The notes under the pieces were generated by a model. That model searched no databases, was not told where the DNA came from, and saw nothing but the letters and a program-made list of their open reading frames with translations. Made by a program: the position numbers and the translations under genes. Source: Flavobacteriales bacterium TMED123 (GTDB lineage Bacteria; Bacteroidota; Bacteroidia; Flavobacteriales; BACL11). From it: DNA of 64,000 nt. The stretch spans positions 1 through 64,000 of the forward strand of contig NHFY01000062.1 in assembly GCA_002170165.1 (NCBI GenBank), in the 5' to 3' direction. Positions 18,830-28,677 of this stretch are shown here, one piece after another (position 1 is the stretch's first letter; each line of letters starts with the position of its first letter).

Positions 18830-21529
18830 ATGGATAAATTTCCTTTCCTAGGAGCTGCACATACTGGCATGTTGGAACAGATGTATGAAGATTTTGTAAA
18901 AAATCCGGACAGCATACATGAAGATTGGAGGAGTTTTTTCCAAGGTTTTGACTTTGCAAAAGAGCTTTACACAGAAGAAGAGGTTAATACAGCTTTTCAA
19001 AAAGAATTCAAAGTCATTAATTTGATTGATGCTTACAGAAAAAGAGGACATCTTTTTACCCAAACCAATCCAGTAAGAGAAAGAAGAAAATATTATCCTA
19101 CTCTAGATATTAAACACTTTGACTTAGAGGAAGCGGATTTAGATACCGTTTTTCAGGCAGGGAATCAAGTGGGAATTGGTCCTGCAAAGCTGAAAGATAT
19201 CATCAAACATCTGAAGCAAGTTTATTGCCAATCAATAGGTGTGGAGTATATGTATATCCGCCAGCCTGAGGAAGTAGAATGGATTAAAAATCGTTTGCAT
19301 CAGAATGCAAATACTCCCAGTTTTTCTGCTGAGCAGAAAAAACATATTCTGCACAAACTCAATCAAGCGGTTGCTTTTGAGAATTTTTTACATACCAAAT
19401 TTGTTGGGCAAAAACGCTTTTCATTAGAAGGTGCAGAATCATTAATTCCTGCACTAGATGCCCTTATAGAACACAGTGCAGATTTAGGAGTAGACGAATT
19501 TGTAATGGGAATGGCACATAGAGGAAGACTAAATGTATTGGCTAATATTTTTAACAAAACCTATAAAGATATTTTCTCTGAGTTTGAAGGTAAAGAATAT
19601 GAGGATGATTTTATTGCAGGAGATGTGAAATATCATTTGGGCTTTACTGCCAGTCAAGAATGTGCGAATGGAAAAACCATAAAGATGAGTCTTTCGCCAA
19701 ACCCTTCTCATTTAGAAGCTGTTGATCCTGTTGTAGAGGGTATTACAAGAGCAAAAATAGATGAGCAGTATGATAGTGATAGTAAAAAAATCATCCCAAT
19801 TCTGCTGCATGGAGATGCTGCTTTATCTGGGCAAGGGGTGGTTTATGAGGTCATTCAGATGGCTCAACTTGAGGGTTACAAAACAGGAGGAACTATTCAT
19901 ATAGCGGTAAACAATCAAGTTGGTTTTACCACTAACTATTTAGATGCCAGATCGAGTACTTATTGCACAGATGTTGGAAAAGTGACGCTTTCTCCAGTTT
20001 TTCATGTGAATGGAGATGATGTAGAAGCGGTGGTCCATACTTTACAAATTGCAGCTGAGTACAGGCAACAATTCAATAAAGATGTGTTTATTGATTTATT
20101 ATGCTACCGAAAGTACGGACATAATGAAGGGGATGAGCCTAGATTCACTCAGCCTTTATTGTACAAAGCCATTGCAAATCATCCTAATCCTAGAGAAATT
20201 TATAGTAATCGACTGAAAAATGAGGGGGTTGTAGAGGCAGAAATTGCTAAAGATATGCAAGAGGAATTTACATCTCTTTTACAAGAGCGTTTTGATCAGG
20301 CAAAAGAAATTGAAAAAGCAAGAATCACGCCTTTTTTATCAGAGCAGGGGGAAACCATTAAAAGGTGCAAGCATGCAACTTTTGAAAGTACTGACACTAA
20401 GGTAAGTATGCAAACACTTAAAAAAGTAGCCGAGCAATTATACAACTTAAAGGATGCGGATAAATTATTCAAAAAAACCCAAAGGCTACTTGCTGACAGA
20501 AAGAAGATGGTAGATGCGAATAAGTTAGATTGGGCAATGGGAGAATTGCTTGCTTACGGTACGCTTTTAGCAGAAGGACACGATATTCGTTTAAGCGGAC
20601 AAGATGTGGAAAGAGGAACTTTTTCGCACAGGCATGCTATTTTGAAAATTGAAGAATCGGAAGATGAGATATGCCCCTTAAATGAAATTAATGATAAAGC
20701 TACTTTTAAGGCTTATAATTCGCATTTATCAGAATATGGCGTGTTAGGTTTTGATTATGGGTATTCCATTATAAGACCAAATACTTTAAGCATTTGGGAG
20801 GCTCAGTTTGGCGATTTCAGTAATGGTGCTCAAATTATGTTGGATCAATTTATTTCTTGTGCTGAGGATAAATGGAAAGTAATGAGTGGCTTGGTAATGT
20901 TGCTCCCTCATGGATATGAAGGGCAAGGAGCAGAACATTCTTCAGCTAGATTGGAGCGTTATTTACAGCTTTGTGCCCAATACAATATGCAGGTGGTAAA
21001 TTGTACTACTCCTGCCAACTTCTTTCATGTTTTAAGAAGGCAATTAAAAAGAGATTTCCGAAAACCTCTTGTGGTATTTTCGCCAAAAAGTTTGTTGCGT
21101 CATCCATTATGTAACTCAAAAATGGAAGAATTGGCTAGTGGTGAATTTCAAGCTATTTTTGATGATGAAAATTTGAATGCTAAGCAGGTGAAAAAACTAG
21201 TATTTTGCAGTGGGAAACTATATTACGAATTATTGCAAAAAAGAGAAGAATTAAAAGACAATAGCACGGCATTAGTTCGCTTAGAACAGTTATATCCACT
21301 ACCTATAGAGCAGATAGAAGAGCTGATAAAAAAGTATGATGCTGAAAAACTAATTTGGGCACAAGAAGAACCTGAAAATATGGGAGCTTGGTCTTATTTG
21401 TTGGCTCAGTTGCGTGCTTATCCTCTGGAGTTGATATCCAGAAGTGCGAGTGCTGCAACTGCAAGTGGATCGAGCAAAGATGCTGCCATTAGGCAAGCTA
21501 AAATAATAGATGAAGTTTTTAAATCTTAG
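18830..21529 (+). CDS. sucA: 2-oxoglutarate dehydrogenase E1 component
   Basis: 899 residues, close to E. coli SucA (933). The N-terminal peptide [28 protein letters not shown] is the E1o-specific E2-binding segment. [33 protein letters not shown] and [13 protein letters not shown] form the thiamine diphosphate site, and the C-terminal half holds the transketolase-like domain ([14 protein letters not shown]). It decarboxylates 2-oxoglutarate and passes succinyl to the lipoyl arm of E2. sucB follows after five bases. The E3 gene lpd is not in the window. Confidence 0.97.
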   Translation: MDKFPFLGAAHTGMLEQMYEDFVKNPDSIHEDWRSFFQGFDFAKELYTEEEVNTAFQKEFKVINLIDAYRKRGHLFTQTNPVRERRKYYPTLDIKHFDLEEADLDTVFQAGNQVGIGPAKLKDIIKHLKQVYCQSIGVEYMYIRQPEEVEWIKNRLHQNANTPSFSAEQKKHILHKLNQAVAFENFLHTKFVGQKRFSLEGAESLIPALDALIEHSADLGVDEFVMGMAHRGRLNVLANIFNKTYKDIFSEFEGKEYEDDFIAGDVKYHLGFTASQECANGKTIKMSLSPNPSHLEAVDPVVEGITRAKIDEQYDSDSKKIIPILLHGDAALSGQGVVYEVIQMAQLEGYKTGGTIHIAVNNQVGFTTNYLDARSSTYCTDVGKVTLSPVFHVNGDDVEAVVHTLQIAAEYRQQFNKDVFIDLLCYRKYGHNEGDEPRFTQPLLYKAIANHPNPREIYSNRLKNEGVVEAEIAKDMQEEFTSLLQERFDQAKEIEKARITPFLSEQGETIKRCKHATFESTDTKVSMQTLKKVAEQLYNLKDADKLFKKTQRLLADRKKMVDANKLDWAMGELLAYGTLLAEGHDIRLSGQDVERGTFSHRHAILKIEESEDEICPLNEINDKATFKAYNSHLSEYGVLGFDYGYSIIRPNTLSIWEAQFGDFSNGAQIMLDQFISCAEDKWKVMSGLVMLLPHGYEGQGAEHSSARLERYLQLCAQYNMQVVNCTTPANFFHVLRRQLKRDFRKPLVVFSPKSLLRHPLCNSKMEELASGEFQAIFDDENLNAKQVKKLVFCSGKLYYELLQKREELKDNSTALVRLEQLYPLPIEQIEELIKKYDAEKLIWAQEEPENMGAWSYLLAQLRAYPLELISRSASAATASGSSKDAAIRQAKIIDEVFKS

Positions 21530-21534
21530 ATAAG

Positions 21535-22716
21535 ATGTTATTAGAAATGAAAGTCCCGAGCCCGGGAGAATCCATATCAGAAGTAGAAGTAGCCGATTGG
21601 CTAGTTGAAGATGGCGATTATGTAGAAAAAGATCAGTCCATTGCTGAGATTGATTCCGATAAAGCTACATTGGAATTACCAGCAGAAGAGAGCGGGACCA
21701 TTAAAATTGTAGTAGAAAGTGGAGAAACTGTTGCGGTTGGAGATGTGGTTTGCATTATAGATACTAGTGCAAAAGGAACTGTAAAAGCAGCAAAACAAAC
21801 AGCAACTGAAAGTCCTCAGGCCCCAAAAAAAACAACTGGAAAGTCGGATATGAAAGGCGCTAAAACAACACCTCTTGCCAAATCCATTATTGAGCAACAT
21901 GATGTATCTCCAAATTCAATTAGCTCCAATGCTGATAAGATTAAAAAAGAGGATGTGTTAAGCAGTCTGGAAGAAGTGAAAATTGATGGTCCAAGAGGAA
22001 CAGGTAGAAAAAAAATGTCTGCTTTAAGAAGAAAAATTGCCTCACGCCTTGTAGCGGTTAAAAATGAAACAGCTATGCTCACTACCTTCAATGAGGTAGA
22101 TATAACGGCTATTTTCGAAATCAGAAAAAAATATAAAGAGACTTTTAAGGAAAAGCATGAGGTAGGGTTAGGATTTATGTCCTTTTTTACCAAAGCTGTT
22201 ACTACTGCATTAATGGAGTTTAAAGATGTAAATGCCATGATTGACGGCAGAGATGTAATACACCATAATTATGCAGATATCGGCATAGCTGTAAGTGCGC
22301 CTAAGGGACTTATGGTTCCTGTATTAAGAAATGCAGAACTGATGAGCTTTGTCCAAGTAGAACAAGAAATAAAACGATTGGCTATAAAAGCTAGGGAAGG
22401 CAAAATAACCATTGAAGAAATGTTAGGCGGCACCTTCACCATTACCAATGGAGGGGTGTTTGGCTCCATGCTTTCTACTCCAATTATCAACCCGCCACAA
22501 TCCGCTATTTTAGGGATGCATAACATTGTTGAACGCCCCATGGCTATTGATGGAAAAGTTGCAATTAGGCCTATAATGTATGTAGCACTTTCTTACGATC
22601 ATCGAATTGTTGATGGTAGAGAATCGGTAGGGTTTTTATGTAGGGTAAAAGAATGTTTGGAAGATCCTACTACACATTTGCTAGATGGTGATGTTAAAAA
22701 ATCCTTAGGGATCTAA
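21535..22716 (+). CDS. sucB: Dihydrolipoyllysine succinyltransferase (E2 of 2-oxoglutarate dehydrogenase)
   Basis: 393 residues. Lipoyl domain at residues 1-76 with the lipoylated Lys43 in DSDKAT; a linker; the E1/E3-binding domain at about 105-140; the catalytic domain from about 155 with the active-site [11 protein letters not shown] near residue 363. It transfers succinyl to CoA. The 3' end overlaps the convergent korB gene by four bases, with no terminator between them. Confidence 0.96.
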   Translation: MLLEMKVPSPGESISEVEVADWLVEDGDYVEKDQSIAEIDSDKATLELPAEESGTIKIVVESGETVAVGDVVCIIDTSAKGTVKAAKQTATESPQAPKKTTGKSDMKGAKTTPLAKSIIEQHDVSPNSISSNADKIKKEDVLSSLEEVKIDGPRGTGRKKMSALRRKIASRLVAVKNETAMLTTFNEVDITAIFEIRKKYKETFKEKHEVGLGFMSFFTKAVTTALMEFKDVNAMIDGRDVIHHNYADIGIAVSAPKGLMVPVLRNAELMSFVQVEQEIKRLAIKAREGKITIEEMLGGTFTITNGGVFGSMLSTPIINPPQSAILGMHNIVERPMAIDGKVAIRPIMYVALSYDHRIVDGRESVGFLCRVKECLEDPTTHLLDGDVKKSLGI

Positions 22717-23720
22717 CCTATTTCCCAGGTATCACCTGCATTAAGCAAGTCATCTACTGTATTGAATTGAGCATCTTTTTGCTCCTTTTTTATTTGGGCA
22801 ATTACCCCCTCATCATAAGTATGTCTTTTCACTTTTCGGATAATTCCTAAAGCTGCAGGAAATGCTGGTGGTCTCATCCTTGCTAGCATAGCATGCAGGG
22901 TAGGATCTTGTTCAGTAGCATTATGCACTAGTATATTATCTTCAGTTACTCCATCTTCCCCAACCGTTACGACTTCCAATTTAAAGCCATTTAACCTCAG
23001 TCCTTTATTGCCTTCTTTTCCAAACAGCATAGGTTTGCCATCTTCCAGTACAATTTGATTATCAAGCTTTACTTCTTTAGCCGTAATATCCGCAAAGGTT
23101 TTATCATTAAATATGACACAATTTTGCAGAATTTCTACCAAAGAGGTTCCTTTATGCGCTTCTGCTTGGGTGAAAATTTCTTGCATCAGTTTAGGGTTAG
23201 TATCTACTACTCTTGCAAAAAATGTGCCTTGCGCTCCTATGGCCAAATCACTTGGTATAAACGGCTCATCTGTTGTACCATGTGGATTGGATTTTGTCTG
23301 TAATCCTTTTTGAGAAGTAGGCGAAAACTGTCCTTTTGTAAGGCCGTATATTTCGTTATTAAAAAGCAAGATATTGATATTTACATTTCTTCTGAGTGCA
23401 TGTATAAAATGATTTCCACCAATAGCCAAGGCATCTCCATCTCCAGTTATTTGCCAAACACTCAAATTTGGATTGGCTAATTTTACTCCTGTAGCAAATG
23501 CGGGTGCTCTACCATGAATAGTATGAAAGCCATACGTATTCATATAATAAGGAAAGCGAGATGAACAGCCAATCCCTGAGATAAAAACAAAATCTTCTTT
23601 TTTTCTTTCCAATTGAGGCAGTGCTTTTTGTATGGCTCTTAAAATGGCGTAATCGCCACAGCCAGGACACCATCTAACTTCTTGGTCGCTCGAAAAATCT
23701 TTATGTGTTGGCGCTTGCAT
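22713..23720 (-). CDS. korB: 2-oxoacid:ferredoxin oxidoreductase, beta subunit (2-oxoglutarate type)
   Basis: 335 residues. [10 protein letters not shown] and GIGCSSR carry Fe-S ligand cysteines, and [13 protein letters not shown] is the thiamine diphosphate/Mg motif. KGQFSPTS follows. The overall pattern fits the KorB/OorB group that oxidises 2-oxoglutarate and reduces ferredoxin. It lies one base after korA in the same operon and converges on sucB. Some related enzymes use pyruvate or branched 2-oxoacids, so substrate is inferred from family pattern and from the neighbouring sucAB. Confidence 0.9.
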   Translation of the reverse strand: MQAPTHKDFSSDQEVRWCPGCGDYAILRAIQKALPQLERKKEDFVFISGIGCSSRFPYYMNTYGFHTIHGRAPAFATGVKLANPNLSVWQITGDGDALAIGGNHFIHALRRNVNINILLFNNEIYGLTKGQFSPTSQKGLQTKSNPHGTTDEPFIPSDLAIGAQGTFFARVVDTNPKLMQEIFTQAEAHKGTSLVEILQNCVIFNDKTFADITAKEVKLDNQIVLEDGKPMLFGKEGNKGLRLNGFKLEVVTVGEDGVTEDNILVHNATEQDPTLHAMLARMRPPAFPAALGIIRKVKRHTYDEGVIAQIKKEQKDAQFNTVDDLLNAGDTWEIG

Positions 23721-25583
23721 TTACTTTTTTAATAAGGATTTAAAATGTTCTTCTAACTCAGTTGTAGTGAAAGGAAACCCTTGAATTTTATTGTATTTCT
23801 CAAAATGGTATTCCTGAAAATTCATACGCAAATAATTGGCAAATTGCCCGCTATTAAGTTCGCATACTACAATCTTTTTGTACTTAGCTAATATATCAGT
23901 CGTATTTTTGGGTAAAGGATTGATGTAGTTGAATTGACAAAGTCCTATACTATAACCTGCTCTTTCAAGTGCATCAACAGTAGAATACAAATGCCCAAAA
24001 GTTCCTCCCCAGCCAATTACCAATAAATCACCTTCTTGTTTTCCGTACACTTCTTGCTTTGGAATGTGATTGGTCACACGCGCTACTTTTTCTGCCCTTA
24101 AATTGCACATTTTTTGATGATTCTCAGGATCGTAAGATACATTCCCACTTACATCTTCTTTTTCTAGGCCGCCTAGTCTATGTTCTAGTCCTTTTGTTCC
24201 AGGAATTGCTAAGCTTCTTGCAAGCGTTTTTTCATCTCTCATGTAGGGCTGATAATCTTCTGTTGCAGTTGTAATATTAGCCTTTATCTCTGGCATATCA
24301 TGAGTGGATTTAATGCGCCAAGGTTCAGCACCATTACCTAAAAATCCATCTGAAAGTAAAACAACAGGGGTGTTGTGTTCCAATGTAATTTTTGATGCCA
24401 TATAAGCCCAATCAAAACAATTTGCTGGCGTGCTTGCAGCAATTACAACTGCAGGGCTTTCCCCATTTCTACCATATAGTGCTTGCATCAAATCAGATTG
24501 TTCTGTTTTGGTGGGCAAACCAGTAGAAGGACCGCCCCTTTGCACATCTACTACAACCAATGGAAGTTCTGCCATTATTGCCAATCCAAGCGCCTCACCT
24601 TTTAGTGCAAATCCTGGGCCAGAAGTAGTGGTAATGGCTAGGTTACCCGCAAAACTTGAGCCGATAGCTGCACAGATTCCTGCAATTTCATCTTCTGCTT
24701 GAAATGTCTTTACGCCAAAATTTTTGTGTTTAGCTAATTCATGTAAAATATCAGATGCAGGGGTTATAGGATAAGAGCCTAAAAATAGTTCCTTATTTGC
24801 CCTTTCAGCTGCTGCCAAAAATCCCCATGCCATTGCTTGATTCCCCATTATATTTCGGTAAGTTCCTTTCTTAAGATTAGCCGGTAAAACCGTATATGAA
24901 GAAGGAAGAGCTTCAATGGTTTCTGCAAAATGATAACCCGCATGCAACACCTTGATATTTGCTTTTACCAAATTAGGTTTTTTAAAGAATTTCTTTTTCA
25001 AGAAATTTTCAGTTTGTTGCATTGGCCTGTTAAACATCCAATAGACAATACCTAGGGCAAACATATTTTTACTTCTACTTATACTTTTTCCATCAAGCCC
25101 AGAATCTTTTAAAGCCTCACGCGTTAGAGAAGTAATGGGTGCTTCTACTAAATTATACCCTTGAAAAGAATTGTCTTCCAAAGGAGATTGTTCATAGCCT
25201 GCTTTTTCCAAATCTCTTTTGGAAAAACTGTCAATATTAGCAATAATTGTTCCTCCTTTTTTTACCCAATCTTTATTGGCTTTTAATGCAGCAGGATTCA
25301 TGACTACCAATACATCAGCTATATCTCCAGGTGTGTTAATGTCAATTTTTCCAATATGAACTTGGAAGCCAGAAATACCAGCAACCGTACCTTGTGGCGC
25401 CCTAATTTCTGCAGGAAAATCAGGGAAAGTAGCCAAGTCATTTCCTAAAAGAGCAGAAGTATCGGTAAACTGTGTTCCAGTTAATTGCATACCATCTCCT
25501 GAGTCTCCAGCAAACTTAATGACAACTTTTTCTAAATCAACTACTTTGCTATCGCGCTCCATTTTTCTTTCTAAAGAATTCAT
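23721..25583 (-). CDS. korA: 2-oxoacid:ferredoxin oxidoreductase, fused gamma-alpha subunit
   Basis: 620 residues. The N-terminal gamma domain (about 15-200, IKFAGDSGDGMQLTGTQF) is fused to the alpha domain (from about 230, GSYPITPASDILHELAKH). Alpha and beta together bind thiamine diphosphate; gamma helps bind CoA. No ferredoxin-like delta domain is present; a separate dicluster ferredoxin gene starts 152 bases away on the other strand. The -7 box TACTTTTG ends five bases before this ATG; an internal ATG at 25562 would instead give a 26-base leader, so the exact start is uncertain. Confidence 0.92.
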   Translation of the reverse strand: MNSLERKMERDSKVVDLEKVVIKFAGDSGDGMQLTGTQFTDTSALLGNDLATFPDFPAEIRAPQGTVAGISGFQVHIGKIDINTPGDIADVLVVMNPAALKANKDWVKKGGTIIANIDSFSKRDLEKAGYEQSPLEDNSFQGYNLVEAPITSLTREALKDSGLDGKSISRSKNMFALGIVYWMFNRPMQQTENFLKKKFFKKPNLVKANIKVLHAGYHFAETIEALPSSYTVLPANLKKGTYRNIMGNQAMAWGFLAAAERANKELFLGSYPITPASDILHELAKHKNFGVKTFQAEDEIAGICAAIGSSFAGNLAITTTSGPGFALKGEALGLAIMAELPLVVVDVQRGGPSTGLPTKTEQSDLMQALYGRNGESPAVVIAASTPANCFDWAYMASKITLEHNTPVVLLSDGFLGNGAEPWRIKSTHDMPEIKANITTATEDYQPYMRDEKTLARSLAIPGTKGLEHRLGGLEKEDVSGNVSYDPENHQKMCNLRAEKVARVTNHIPKQEVYGKQEGDLLVIGWGGTFGHLYSTVDALERAGYSIGLCQFNYINPLPKNTTDILAKYKKIVVCELNSGQFANYLRMNFQEYHFEKYNKIQGFPFTTTELEEHFKSLLKK

Positions 25584-25588
25584 GGCAA

Positions 25589-25596
25589 CAAAAGTA
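25589..25596 (-). promoter_or_regulatory. -7 box of korA-korB
   Basis: The minus strand reads TACTTTTG, matching TAnnTTTG. It ends five bases before the first korA ATG, which implies a leaderless mRNA or use of the ATG 21 bases further in. Confidence 0.5.
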
Positions 25597-25697
25597 CAAA
25601 GCTTGATTAGATATTTTTCTTTTTTTTATCAGTAATTTAGAAGAGTTATAAATTAAGCTTGGCAAGGTGGTAATGTAAATAGTATTGAAAAAAGAAT

Positions 25698-25705
25698 TAT
25701 TTTTG
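25698..25705 (+). promoter_or_regulatory. -7 box of the ferredoxin gene
   Basis: TATTTTTG matches TAnnTTTG, 29 bases before the ATG. The region 25584-25734 is shared with the divergent korA promoter. Confidence 0.55.
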
Positions 25706-25734
25706 TTTTTCATTTAAAATAATAAAAAATAATT

Positions 25735-26088
25735 ATGGCGATTAAAATTACAGACGATTGTATTAATTGTGGCGCTTGTGAACCAGAATGTCCTAATAAT
25801 GCAATTTATGAGGAAGATGCTCCTTGGAGATATGCTGATGGTACCAATTTATCAGGAGATGTTTCATTGATAGATGGTGGTTCTGCTGATGCAGACAAGG
25901 AGCGTACAGCAGGGGCTTTTTCTGAAGATTTCTATTATATTGTTACCGATAAATGTACTGAATGTAAAGGTTTTCATGACGAGCCACAATGTGCAGCAGT
26001 TTGTCCAGTAGATTGTTGTGTCTCTGATGAAGATCATGTTGAATCGGAAGAAGAATTACTTGCCAAAAAAGACTGGATGCACGCATAA
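25735..26088 (+). CDS. Dicluster 4Fe-4S ferredoxin
   Basis: 117 residues, strongly acidic. The first cluster motif is [12 protein letters not shown] (Cx2Cx2Cx3C) and the second is spread as [18 protein letters not shown] (Cx2Cx8Cx3C), each followed by its partner cysteine, as in the long-loop bacterial 2[4Fe-4S] ferredoxins. An insertion of about 45 residues separates the motifs. It is divergent from korAB, so it is the likely electron acceptor of that enzyme; this link is inferred from position and chemistry. A strong terminator follows. Confidence 0.93.
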   Translation: MAIKITDDCINCGACEPECPNNAIYEEDAPWRYADGTNLSGDVSLIDGGSADADKERTAGAFSEDFYYIVTDKCTECKGFHDEPQCAAVCPVDCCVSDEDHVESEEELLAKKDWMHA

Positions 26089-26111
26089 TTACTCATTTTT
26101 AATAAAAAAAT

Positions 26112-26138
26112 AAAAAAGCCCTTTAAAGGGCTTTTTTT
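26112..26138. terminator. Bidirectional terminator between the ferredoxin and nfu genes
   Basis: AAAAAGCCCTTTAAAGGGCTTTTT is a palindromic stem flanked by A and T runs, so it can serve both converging transcripts. The nfu stop codon overlaps its right edge. Confidence 0.88.
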
Positions 26139-26721
26139 ATTCTTCATAGGATACTACTTCTTTTATCTGATCTGGAAATTTTTGTTTTAAAAGGCTTTCA
26201 ATCCCTTGTTTTAGCGTTAGTGAAGAGGAAGGGCAACCACTACAAGCACCTTTCAATACAACAGAAACAATTCCATTTTCTACTGCTCTTAATGAAATAA
26301 AACCACCATCTGATTCTACAGCTGGCTGAATGTATTCTTCTAAAACATCAGCTACTTTTGTTTCTAAATCAGAAAAAGTTTGTTCCTCAATAATACTTTC
26401 ATTCTTTACTTTTTTTACAATCTCTTTCTCATCAATATCAATCCCTTTCTCATTTAGAAAATCGCTAATAAAAGATCTGATTTGCATTGCAATATCTTCC
26501 CATTTTACACTTTCATTTTTTGTAATCGCAATAAAATTACCGCTTAAAAATAATCCTTTTACAAAGGGAAAATTAAATATGGCGGCAGCAAGGGGTATAT
26601 GTTTTGCTTCTTCTGCACTTAATATTTCCAAATTTTCATTTAATAATATTTTATTGGCAACAAACTTCATCACTGCTGGGTTGGGGGTGCTTTCTGCATA
26701 GATACTATAATTCATTTTCAA
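26137..26721 (-). CDS. Fe-S cluster scaffold/carrier of the NfuA type
   Basis: 194 residues. An N-terminal Nfu_N domain (about 1-90, AESTPNPAVMKFVAN) and a C-terminal NifU-like domain (about 110-194) with CSGCPSSS, whose CxxC binds a [4Fe-4S] cluster at the dimer interface. It delivers clusters to apo-proteins. The start could be Met1 or Met3; both suit the family. murI lies four bases upstream on the same strand. Confidence 0.9.
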   Translation of the reverse strand: MKMNYSIYAESTPNPAVMKFVANKILLNENLEILSAEEAKHIPLAAAIFNFPFVKGLFLSGNFIAITKNESVKWEDIAMQIRSFISDFLNEKGIDIDEKEIVKKVKNESIIEEQTFSDLETKVADVLEEYIQPAVESDGGFISLRAVENGIVSVVLKGACSGCPSSSLTLKQGIESLLKQKFPDQIKEVVSYEE

Positions 26722-26725
26722 AAAT

Positions 26726-27526
26726 TTAATTCCAAATATTTACTTCTTTTATTTTAATCTCTTCCTTAAAGAAAAACTTTGCGCTTTCAGCAAAGGAGTT
26801 GGTAAAATTAGAAACATAAAATTGATACTTAGGTGTTTTGTTGCTATTTAAAAGATTTTTATTATCTAAAGCTGAGCGAATGGAGTCAGCAACTATTGAT
26901 GCTGAATCAATCACGTCAACCTTATTGTTATAAAAATCAGAAATTTCCTGATGAATTAACGGATAGTGTGTGCATGCCAAAATCAAGAAATCCAAACTGC
27001 TAAGCGTCTTTTTTGATAAATAATTAGCGATTATCTGATGGCTAATTTTTTCATTAACAAAACCTTCCTCTATCATAGGAACCAAAAGTGGAGTAGCTAA
27101 TGATGCTACTTTGGCTGAGCTGCAAATACTTTGAATCTTTCGACTATATACTCCCGACTGAATAGTGGTTTTTGTGCCAATTACACCAATTTTACAATCA
27201 TTACAGCTTTTAGCTACTACTTTCACAATAGGGTCAATAACATTAAAAACAGAAATATGATCGGCTTGTTTTTTAACCACATCAAAGGCAACTGATGATG
27301 CAGAATTGCAGGCCATTACAATTGCTTTGCAATTTTTCTTCATCAAAAATTTTGCAATTTTTTTACTAAAATCTTGGATAGCCTCATCAGATTTTTCTCC
27401 ATAGGGTAAATGTTCAGTGTCTCCAAAATAAACAATGGATTCGTTTGGAAGCTTTTCTTTTAATGCATGAGCTACTGTCAGTCCTCCAATTCCAGAATCA
27501 AAAACACCTATAGGTAAATTTTTCAT
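26726..27526 (-). CDS. murI: Glutamate racemase
   Basis: 266 residues from the chosen start MKNLPIGVFDSGIGGLTV, the canonical beginning of the family. The catalytic cysteines lie in VMACNSAS and ILACTHYPL. It makes D-glutamate for peptidoglycan. A longer frame back to 27568 is rejected because it would run through a terminator hairpin (27541-27565) and adds an unusual hydrophobic peptide. It follows ompH, the gene order known in Bacteroidota. Confidence 0.94.
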   Translation of the reverse strand: MKNLPIGVFDSGIGGLTVAHALKEKLPNESIVYFGDTEHLPYGEKSDEAIQDFSKKIAKFLMKKNCKAIVMACNSASSVAFDVVKKQADHISVFNVIDPIVKVVAKSCNDCKIGVIGTKTTIQSGVYSRKIQSICSSAKVASLATPLLVPMIEEGFVNEKISHQIIANYLSKKTLSSLDFLILACTHYPLIHQEISDFYNNKVDVIDSASIVADSIRSALDNKNLLNSNKTPKYQFYVSNFTNSFAESAKFFFKEEIKIKEVNIWN

Positions 27527-27535
27527 GAGATAAAG

Positions 27536-27565
27536 ATAAAAAAAGCATCTATAGTAGATGCTTTT
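27536..27565 (-). terminator. Intrinsic terminator between ompH and murI
   Basis: A perfect eleven-base-pair stem (AAAAGCATCTA / TAGATGCTTTT, 27541-27565) with a three-base loop is followed on the minus strand by seven T. It lies 15 bases before the murI start, so it may only partly stop read-through into murI. Confidence 0.85.
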
Positions 27566-27584
27566 CAAGTTTCAGAGCCAGGCT

Positions 27585-28088
27585 TTATAGTCCCAGTTTC
27601 TTTTTTACAAGTGCCATTACATTTTCGCTCTCATCAGCATATAATATACTACCCATACTACTATCAAAAATATAAGTAAAGTTACCTTCTTTTGCCACAT
27701 CTTCTATTGCTGCTCTTGCTTTTGACAAAATAGGCTCTAATAATTCTTGCTCTTTCTGTTGCAACGCATTTTGTGCATTTTGTTGGAAAGCTTGTATTCT
27801 TTGTTCCAATCCTTGTATTTCAGCAATTTTGTCTTGCTTTACCAAATCAGTATAAGTTGCTTCATTGGATTGATAATCCTGAACACTAGCTTGATATTCC
27901 CCCTGCATTGCACTTAATTGAGATTCCAAACTTTTTGCAAGGTCTTGCAATTCTGTTTCGGCAGTTTTCTTTTCAGGCATTACTGATAATAGTTCGCTTG
28001 AGTCAATGTAGCCAAATTTGTTCTGCCCAAAAGAGCTTATCGTTAATAAAGCTAAAAAGCTAAAAAGTATTAATTTTCTTATTTTCAT
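27585..28088 (-). CDS. OmpH/Skp family periplasmic chaperone (second copy)
   Basis: 167 residues. A signal peptide ends near SFGQ (about residue 21); the mature start NKFGYIDSSELLSVMPE is the OmpH signature. The middle is a long coiled coil (about 45-125, rich in Q, E and A) that forms the trimer's tentacles. It holds unfolded outer membrane proteins for BamA. It lies 29 bases after its paralogue and close to bamA. Confidence 0.92.
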   Translation of the reverse strand: MKIRKLILFSFLALLTISSFGQNKFGYIDSSELLSVMPEKKTAETELQDLAKSLESQLSAMQGEYQASVQDYQSNEATYTDLVKQDKIAEIQGLEQRIQAFQQNAQNALQQKEQELLEPILSKARAAIEDVAKEGNFTYIFDSSMGSILYADESENVMALVKKKLGL

Positions 28089-28117
28089 TTTCTATTTATT
28101 TTTGTGTTAATTGTGTT

Positions 28118-28645
28118 TTATTTTCCTTTTCCGATATAGCCCATATTTTCTAAAATCTTATCGCTTTTATCCAAATTAGGGTTTGCGTAAAGCATTATTA
28201 AATCAGATGAGCTATCAAATATAACAGCATATTTGCTATTGGCTGCTAATTGTTGAATAGCATCATACACTTTGTCTTGCAACGTCTTAATTAGTTCTTG
28301 TCTTTTGGTATACAAATCACCATTAGGTCCAAATCTTTTTTTCTGTAAGTCTTTTGCGGATTTTTCTTTTTCAATAATTGCATCTTCTCTTTTTCCCTTC
28401 ATCTCATCAGTAAGCAGCACTTCCTGGCTTTGATAATCGCGATACATTTTATCCACTTCTGCATAAATACCTTCAATTTCTTTTTGCCATTCTTTCGATA
28501 TCGCATCTAGTTTATCTTGAGCCTGATTAAATTCAGGGATATTATTCAAAATGTAGTCAGTATCAACATACGCAAATTTTTGTGCATATCCTGCTGTAGA
28601 AATTAGCAAAACGCTAAAAAAGAGTAAAATAATTTTTTTTGTCAT
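28118..28645 (-). CDS. OmpH/Skp family periplasmic chaperone (first copy)
   Basis: 175 residues. A signal peptide ends near GYAQ (residue 22); QKFAYVDTDYILNNIPEF is the OmpH start. The coiled-coil arm carries more lysine and aspartate than the second copy, and the end MLYANPNLDKSDKILENMG differs clearly, so the two are old duplicates rather than a recent copy. Role as for Skp: carrying outer membrane proteins across the periplasm. It has its own -7 box just after bamA. Confidence 0.92.
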   Translation of the reverse strand: MTKKIILLFFSVLLISTAGYAQKFAYVDTDYILNNIPEFNQAQDKLDAISKEWQKEIEGIYAEVDKMYRDYQSQEVLLTDEMKGKREDAIIEKEKSAKDLQKKRFGPNGDLYTKRQELIKTLQDKVYDAIQQLAANSKYAVIFDSSSDLIMLYANPNLDKSDKILENMGYIGKGK

Positions 28646-28665
28646 AACTTTATATTTTGGGTATA

Positions 28666-28673
28666 CAAATGTA
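28666..28673 (-). promoter_or_regulatory. -7 box of the ompH pair
   Basis: The minus strand reads TACATTTG, 20 bases before the first ompH start, in the 32-base gap after bamA. The chaperones can therefore be made without bamA read-through. Confidence 0.55.
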
Positions 28674-28677
28674 CAAA

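Noticed and set aside
27527-27568. Longer murI reading frame starting at 27568
   Set aside because: It would translate through the ompH terminator hairpin and adds a hydrophobic lead not found in the family.
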